A DNA stretch of 10,408 nucleotides from Prevotella sp. (GTDB lineage Bacteria; Bacteroidota; Bacteroidia; Bacteroidales; Bacteroidaceae). Below, in pieces: positions 6,970 through 10,408 of the stretch. The DNA is taken from contig JAFRMM010000228.1 in assembly GCA_017430675.1 (NCBI GenBank), positions 1 to 10,408 on the forward strand. Reading direction: 5' to 3'. How positions within the stretch are numbered: position 1 is the stretch's first letter; every line of letters begins with the position of its first letter. The position numbers were made by a program, and so were the translations under genes. The notes beneath the pieces are model-generated. The model saw only the letters and a program-made list of their open reading frames with translations, did not search any database and was not told the origin of the DNA.

Positions 6970-8283
6970 CTAAATGCTGTTTTTGAGGAAGTCTGCGACC
7001 ACGTAACTGCTACCTCCGATGAACACAAAATCTTTCTCTTTGGCAGCATTCTTGGCTGCCTGATAGGCACTGGCGACGTCGGGGTAACTCTCACCTTCAA
7101 GACTCAAGCCCTGGGCATAAAGTTTCAGCACTTTCTCAGACAAGGCCCGCTTGCTGTTGGCTTTTGTGAAATAGTAGGTGGCGTTTTTCGGCAGCAAGGC
7201 CATCACACCCTCCACATCCTTGTCCTCAACCATGCCGAACACGATATGAAGATGATGACATGCAACCGTCTTGATTTGTTCACTCAGATATTTCCACCCG
7301 TCAAGGTTATGGCCTGTGTCACAGATCGTCAGCGGCGATTCCTTAACGGTCTGCCAGCGACCTTGTAATCCTGTCAGTTCACAGACATGCCTGAAGCCTT
7401 CTCTGACTTCCCTGTTCTGGCAGATGAAGTCAGGACGACTGCTAACCATGTGCATATAGCCCATCTTCTCCAGTTCCCTGATAACACAGAGGATGGTGTT
7501 GGTATTCTTTTCCTGATAGGTACCGGACAATTCACCTTCCAGCACGCCAAAGTTCTCAGTCTTATAGGTCATCCCTTTTTCTGTCATGACGCACGATTTC
7601 ACCTCAGACAGATCCTCTGCCATGATCAGTGGAGCCTTGACCTCCGCAGCCACCGTTTCAAAGACCATGCGTGTCTCGGGTGTCGTTTCGCCTATGACCA
7701 CTGGCACAGATTGTTTGATAATACCCGCTTTCTCCATAGCGATCTGTTCCAGGGACGAACCGAGGAACTGGGTATGGTCGAGTCCGATATTCGTGATGAC
7801 GGATAGGATAGGGGAGATGATATTCGTGCAGTCGAGCCGTCCGCCCATGCCCACCTCGATTACGGCGATATCCACCTTCATATCTGCAAAAAACTTGAAC
7901 GCCATCGCCGTAACCAACTCAAAGAAAGAGGGTTGTAGTGGTTCGAAGAAGGTACGTTCCTTCTCCACGAAATGCACGACATAGTCCTCAGGGATCGGTG
8001 CTCCGTTATAGCGGATACGCTCGCTGAAATCCACCAGATGAGGCGACGTGTATAGGCCGACCTTATAGCCGCACATCTGCAGAATGGCAGACAAGGTGTG
8101 GGCACAGGATCCTTTGCCGTTGGTACCTGCCACATGAATGGTGCAGTATTTCTGATGGGGATGCCCGAAGTGGCTGTCGAGTTTCTTGGTGTTCTCCAGC
8201 CCCTCTTTATAGCCGCTTGCCCCCTGACGCTCGAACATGGGCATCTGGTTATACAGGTATTCACACGTCTCCTGATATGTCAT
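6970..8283 (-). CDS. folC: Bifunctional folylpolyglutamate synthase / dihydrofolate synthase
   Basis: A cytoplasmic ligase of the Mur-ligase superfamily, 437 residues, the usual FolC length. It uses ATP to add glutamate to dihydropteroate (making dihydrofolate) and to extend the gamma-glutamyl tail of tetrahydrofolates. The P-loop is GTNGKGS at 53-59. The central domain carries EVGMGGRLDCTN at 143-154, the GLDHTQFLG block at 167-175 and MEKAGIIK at 183-190, whose Lys185 is the position usually carbamylated in this fold. The C-terminal domain begins with GLQGRWQ at 305-311 and CDTGHNLDG at 321-329. Monofunctional FPGS cannot be excluded, but bacterial enzymes of this type are usually bifunctional. 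It starts 23 bases after the dnaJ stop codon, so it is probably carried on the grpE-dnaJ transcript. All core motifs are intact. Confidence 0.95.
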   Translation of the reverse strand: MTYQETCEYLYNQMPMFERQGASGYKEGLENTKKLDSHFGHPHQKYCTIHVAGTNGKGSCAHTLSAILQMCGYKVGLYTSPHLVDFSERIRYNGAPIPEDYVVHFVEKERTFFEPLQPSFFELVTAMAFKFFADMKVDIAVIEVGMGGRLDCTNIISPILSVITNIGLDHTQFLGSSLEQIAMEKAGIIKQSVPVVIGETTPETRMVFETVAAEVKAPLIMAEDLSEVKSCVMTEKGMTYKTENFGVLEGELSGTYQEKNTNTILCVIRELEKMGYMHMVSSRPDFICQNREVREGFRHVCELTGLQGRWQTVKESPLTICDTGHNLDGWKYLSEQIKTVACHHLHIVFGMVEDKDVEGVMALLPKNATYYFTKANSKRALSEKVLKLYAQGLSLEGESYPDVASAYQAAKNAAKEKDFVFIGGSSYVVADFLKNSI

Positions 8284-8306
8284 GCTGAAAGGTGATTTGC
8301 AACAGA

Positions 8307-9467
8307 TTAATTGAAATAGTTCTTGAAGCGCTGGAAAATAGAGTCCTTCGTCTGCTTGTCGCCCTTGAAGTTATCGCTGTTTCTGAACTGCTCGACAGCC
8401 TGTTTCTCCTCACGGCTGAGGGTCTTCGGCACATAGACACTGATGTTCACCACCAGATCGCCTTTCCCGGAACCATAGCCCTGTACAGCAGGGAGTCCCT
8501 TGCCACGAAGACGGATAGTCTTGCCGGGTTGGGTACCATTTTCCATCTTGACCTTTAATTTAGTGCCCTCAATGGTAGGAATCTCCACCTCACCGCCAAG
8601 TGTGGCCGTTGGGAAATCCAGCAACAGGTTATAGATAAGGTCGTTGCCGTCGCGGATGAAAGTATCGTGTTCATCTTCCTCTATAAACACTTGGATATCA
8701 CCATTGATACCATTATGCTTTCCAGCATTTCCTTTACCTGGCACATTGACCACCATACCCTCAGCGACACCAGCAGGAATGTTGATCTCAACCACTTCTT
8801 CACCTTTCTTAATGCCCGTTCCACCACACTCCTTACACTTGTTCTTGATCACCTGGCCCTCACCGCCGCAGACTGGGCATACGCTCTGTTGTTGCATCAT
8901 ACCGAAAATGCTTTGTGTAGTATGGGTGATGACTCCTGATCCATGACAGGTTTCGCAGGTTTCTTTTCCACTACCAGCCTCGGCACCACTGCCATGACAA
9001 TGCTCACAGGAGATATCCTTACGAACCTTAAACTTCTTCGTCACGCCGCTGTTGATCTCCTCCAGCGAGAGTCTCACCTTCAGACGGAGATCACTGCCGC
9101 GGTGCTGTTGAGGACGGCGCTGACCTCCTCCGAAACCACCGAAGCCGTGGCCACCGAAGATGTCGCCGAACATCGAGAAGATGTCGTCCATATTCATCGT
9201 GGCACCTCCGAAGCCGCCAAAACCTCCGAAGTCGCCCATACCTGGGCCGTCGAAGCCGAACTGGTCGTATTGCTGACGGGTCTTCGGGTCGTGGAGTACA
9301 TTATAGGCCTCTGCGGCCTCCTTGAATTTCTCCTCGGCCTCCTTGTCGCCGGGGTTACGGTCGGGATGGTACTTGATGGCTATCTTGCGATATGCCTTTT
9401 TGATCTCGTCTTCCGAGGCGGTCTTTGCGACTCCAAGCACCTCGTAATAGTCTCTTTTCTGTGCCAT
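8307..9467 (-). CDS. dnaJ: Chaperone protein DnaJ (type I Hsp40)
   Basis: The Hsp40 co-chaperone that delivers unfolded clients to DnaK and stimulates its ATP hydrolysis. It has 386 residues, a normal length. The J domain covers about 5-70 with the essential HPD triad at 34-36. A Gly/Phe-rich linker spans about 71-115 and includes a DIF motif ([14 protein letters not shown] at 93-106). Four zinc-binding CxxCxGxG repeats follow at 154-161, 171-178, 197-204 and 211-218. The two client-binding beta domains and the dimerisation region run from about 225 to the end. All canonical elements are present, so this is a full type I DnaJ. It begins one base after the grpE stop codon, and AGGA lies seven bases before its ATG, inside the end of grpE, which suggests translational coupling. 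dnaK is not in the window. Confidence 0.98.
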   Translation of the reverse strand: MAQKRDYYEVLGVAKTASEDEIKKAYRKIAIKYHPDRNPGDKEAEEKFKEAAEAYNVLHDPKTRQQYDQFGFDGPGMGDFGGFGGFGGATMNMDDIFSMFGDIFGGHGFGGFGGGQRRPQQHRGSDLRLKVRLSLEEINSGVTKKFKVRKDISCEHCHGSGAEAGSGKETCETCHGSGVITHTTQSIFGMMQQQSVCPVCGGEGQVIKNKCKECGGTGIKKGEEVVEINIPAGVAEGMVVNVPGKGNAGKHNGINGDIQVFIEEDEHDTFIRDGNDLIYNLLLDFPTATLGGEVEIPTIEGTKLKVKMENGTQPGKTIRLRGKGLPAVQGYGSGKGDLVVNISVYVPKTLSREEKQAVEQFRNSDNFKGDKQTKDSIFQRFKNYFN

Positions 9468-9468
9468 T

Positions 9469-10047
9469 TTATTGTCCTACGGCCACTTTAGCGTGGCGGA
9501 TTACTTTGTCGTTGAGTTTATATCCGGGCTGCAAACAGTCTATCACCTTGCCCTTCTTGTCGTCACCCATGCCAGGTACCATCGCCACGGCCTCGTGCAC
9601 ATCGGTGTCAAAGTCGGCACCCTCGGTGTCGATCTTTGTCACACCCTGCGACTCCAGCGTCTTCATGAACTTCTGGTGGATCAGCGTCATGCCCTCGCGG
9701 AGCACCTCCGGATCCTCAGTCTTCGCACCGTTCTCAATGGCGCGCTCCATGTCATCGAGGATGGGCAGGATAGCCGTGATGAACTTCTCGCCGCCGTTCA
9801 GGATTAGTTCAGCGCGCTCCTTCAGCGTGCGTTTGCGGTAGTTGTCAAACTCCGCAACCTTGTAGAGCAACTGGTTCTTCAGTTCGGTGATCTCGGCCTC
9901 GGCCTTCTCCAGTGGGTCTATCTCTTCGGTCTCCTCTTCAGAAGCCTCTTCGTCCTTTACTTCTTCTGCCTCTTTGTCAGTCTCTTCTTCGACGGGCTGC
10001 TCTTCCTGCAGTTCCTCGTCTTCGATGTTGATATCTTTTTCTGCCAT
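9469..10047 (-). CDS. grpE: Nucleotide exchange factor GrpE
   Basis: The DnaK nucleotide exchange factor, 192 residues, cytoplasmic, expected to act as a dimer. Residues 1-45 are extremely acidic (long runs of Glu and Asp) and probably disordered. A long helix predicted to form the dimeric coiled coil follows, including [16 protein letters not shown] at 62-77. The C-terminal beta domain that inserts into DnaK begins near 135 ([13 protein letters not shown]) and includes HEAVAMVP at 151-158 and [17 protein letters not shown] at 175-191, the family's conserved tail. It lies one base upstream of dnaJ, the common grpE-dnaJ pair in Bacteroidetes. It is 48 bases after the ABC-F stop codon; no CIRCE inverted repeat or convincing Bacteroidetes promoter is visible in that gap, so read-through from the ABC-F gene is possible. 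Confidence 0.97.
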   Translation of the reverse strand: MAEKDINIEDEELQEEQPVEEETDKEAEEVKDEEASEEETEEIDPLEKAEAEITELKNQLLYKVAEFDNYRKRTLKERAELILNGGEKFITAILPILDDMERAIENGAKTEDPEVLREGMTLIHQKFMKTLESQGVTKIDTEGADFDTDVHEAVAMVPGMGDDKKGKVIDCLQPGYKLNDKVIRHAKVAVGQ

Positions 10048-10095
10048 AATTACGTTGTTTAAAGTCCTAAATTATATCATGCAAATACCATGCCA

Positions 10096-10408
<313 letters not shown>

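Noticed and set aside
8943..9491. Plus-strand open frame of 182 codons opposite dnaJ
   Set aside because: Antisense to the J domain, Gly/Phe region and first zinc repeats of dnaJ; the repetitive Thr/Glu/Val content mirrors the dnaJ codons and matches no family.
10071..10076. TATAAT on the minus strand upstream of grpE
   Set aside because: It looks like an E. coli -10 box, but Bacteroidetes primary sigma factors use TAnnTTTG, and no -35 or -33 partner is found at a suitable distance.

Overview
The window looks like a chromosomal segment from a member of the Bacteroidales, most likely a Prevotella-type gut or rumen organism. Three things point there. The gene order matches what I recall of Bacteroides sugar loci: galM / MFS sugar transporter / galK, next to lipoprotein mutarotase / SSS symporter / NUDIX regulator. 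The start codons mostly lack Shine-Dalgarno sequences and have AT-rich leaders. The best promoter candidates fit the Bacteroidetes TTTG / TAnnTTTG pattern better than the TTGACA / TATAAT pattern. All genes lie on the minus strand, so transcription runs from high to low coordinates. The assignment to an organism is inference from sequence alone.

In transcription order, the right end (10408 to 8283) is housekeeping: the C-terminal end of an ABC-F ATPase, then grpE, dnaJ and folC. grpE and dnaJ are separated by one base and folC follows dnaJ by 23 bases, so these three probably form one transcript. They give Hsp70 nucleotide exchange, Hsp70 co-chaperone and folate polyglutamylation functions.

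The middle (6929 to 3134) is a galactose operon: a promoter candidate, a cytoplasmic aldose 1-epimerase (galM), an FucP/GluP-like MFS hexose transporter and galactokinase (galK), closed by a clear intrinsic terminator at 3134-3173. Imported beta-galactose is converted to the alpha anomer by GalM and phosphorylated by GalK to galactose 1-phosphate. No galT or galE is present here, so the rest of the Leloir pathway must be encoded elsewhere. A perfect 12-base inverted repeat lies between galM and the transporter gene.

The left end (3123 to 1) is a second sugar operon: a promoter candidate overlapped by a perfect TGTAA-AA-TTACA palindrome, a lipoprotein mutarotase exported to the periplasm, a sodium/sugar symporter, and the first 25 codons of a NUDIX-domain protein. 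That order is the one I recall from the Bacteroides arabinose locus, where the NUDIX protein is AraR, an NrtR-family repressor released by L-arabinose. The best reading is the start of an L-arabinose utilisation operon with its regulator encoded inside it.

No intergenic gap exceeds 300 bases; the longest is 3043-3223 (181 bases). I saw no RNA genes, mobile elements or CRISPR arrays. I did not find an entirely new system. The items most worth following are the candidate AraR operator, the galM-transporter inverted repeat, and the ABC-F Walker B motif that lacks its catalytic glutamate.
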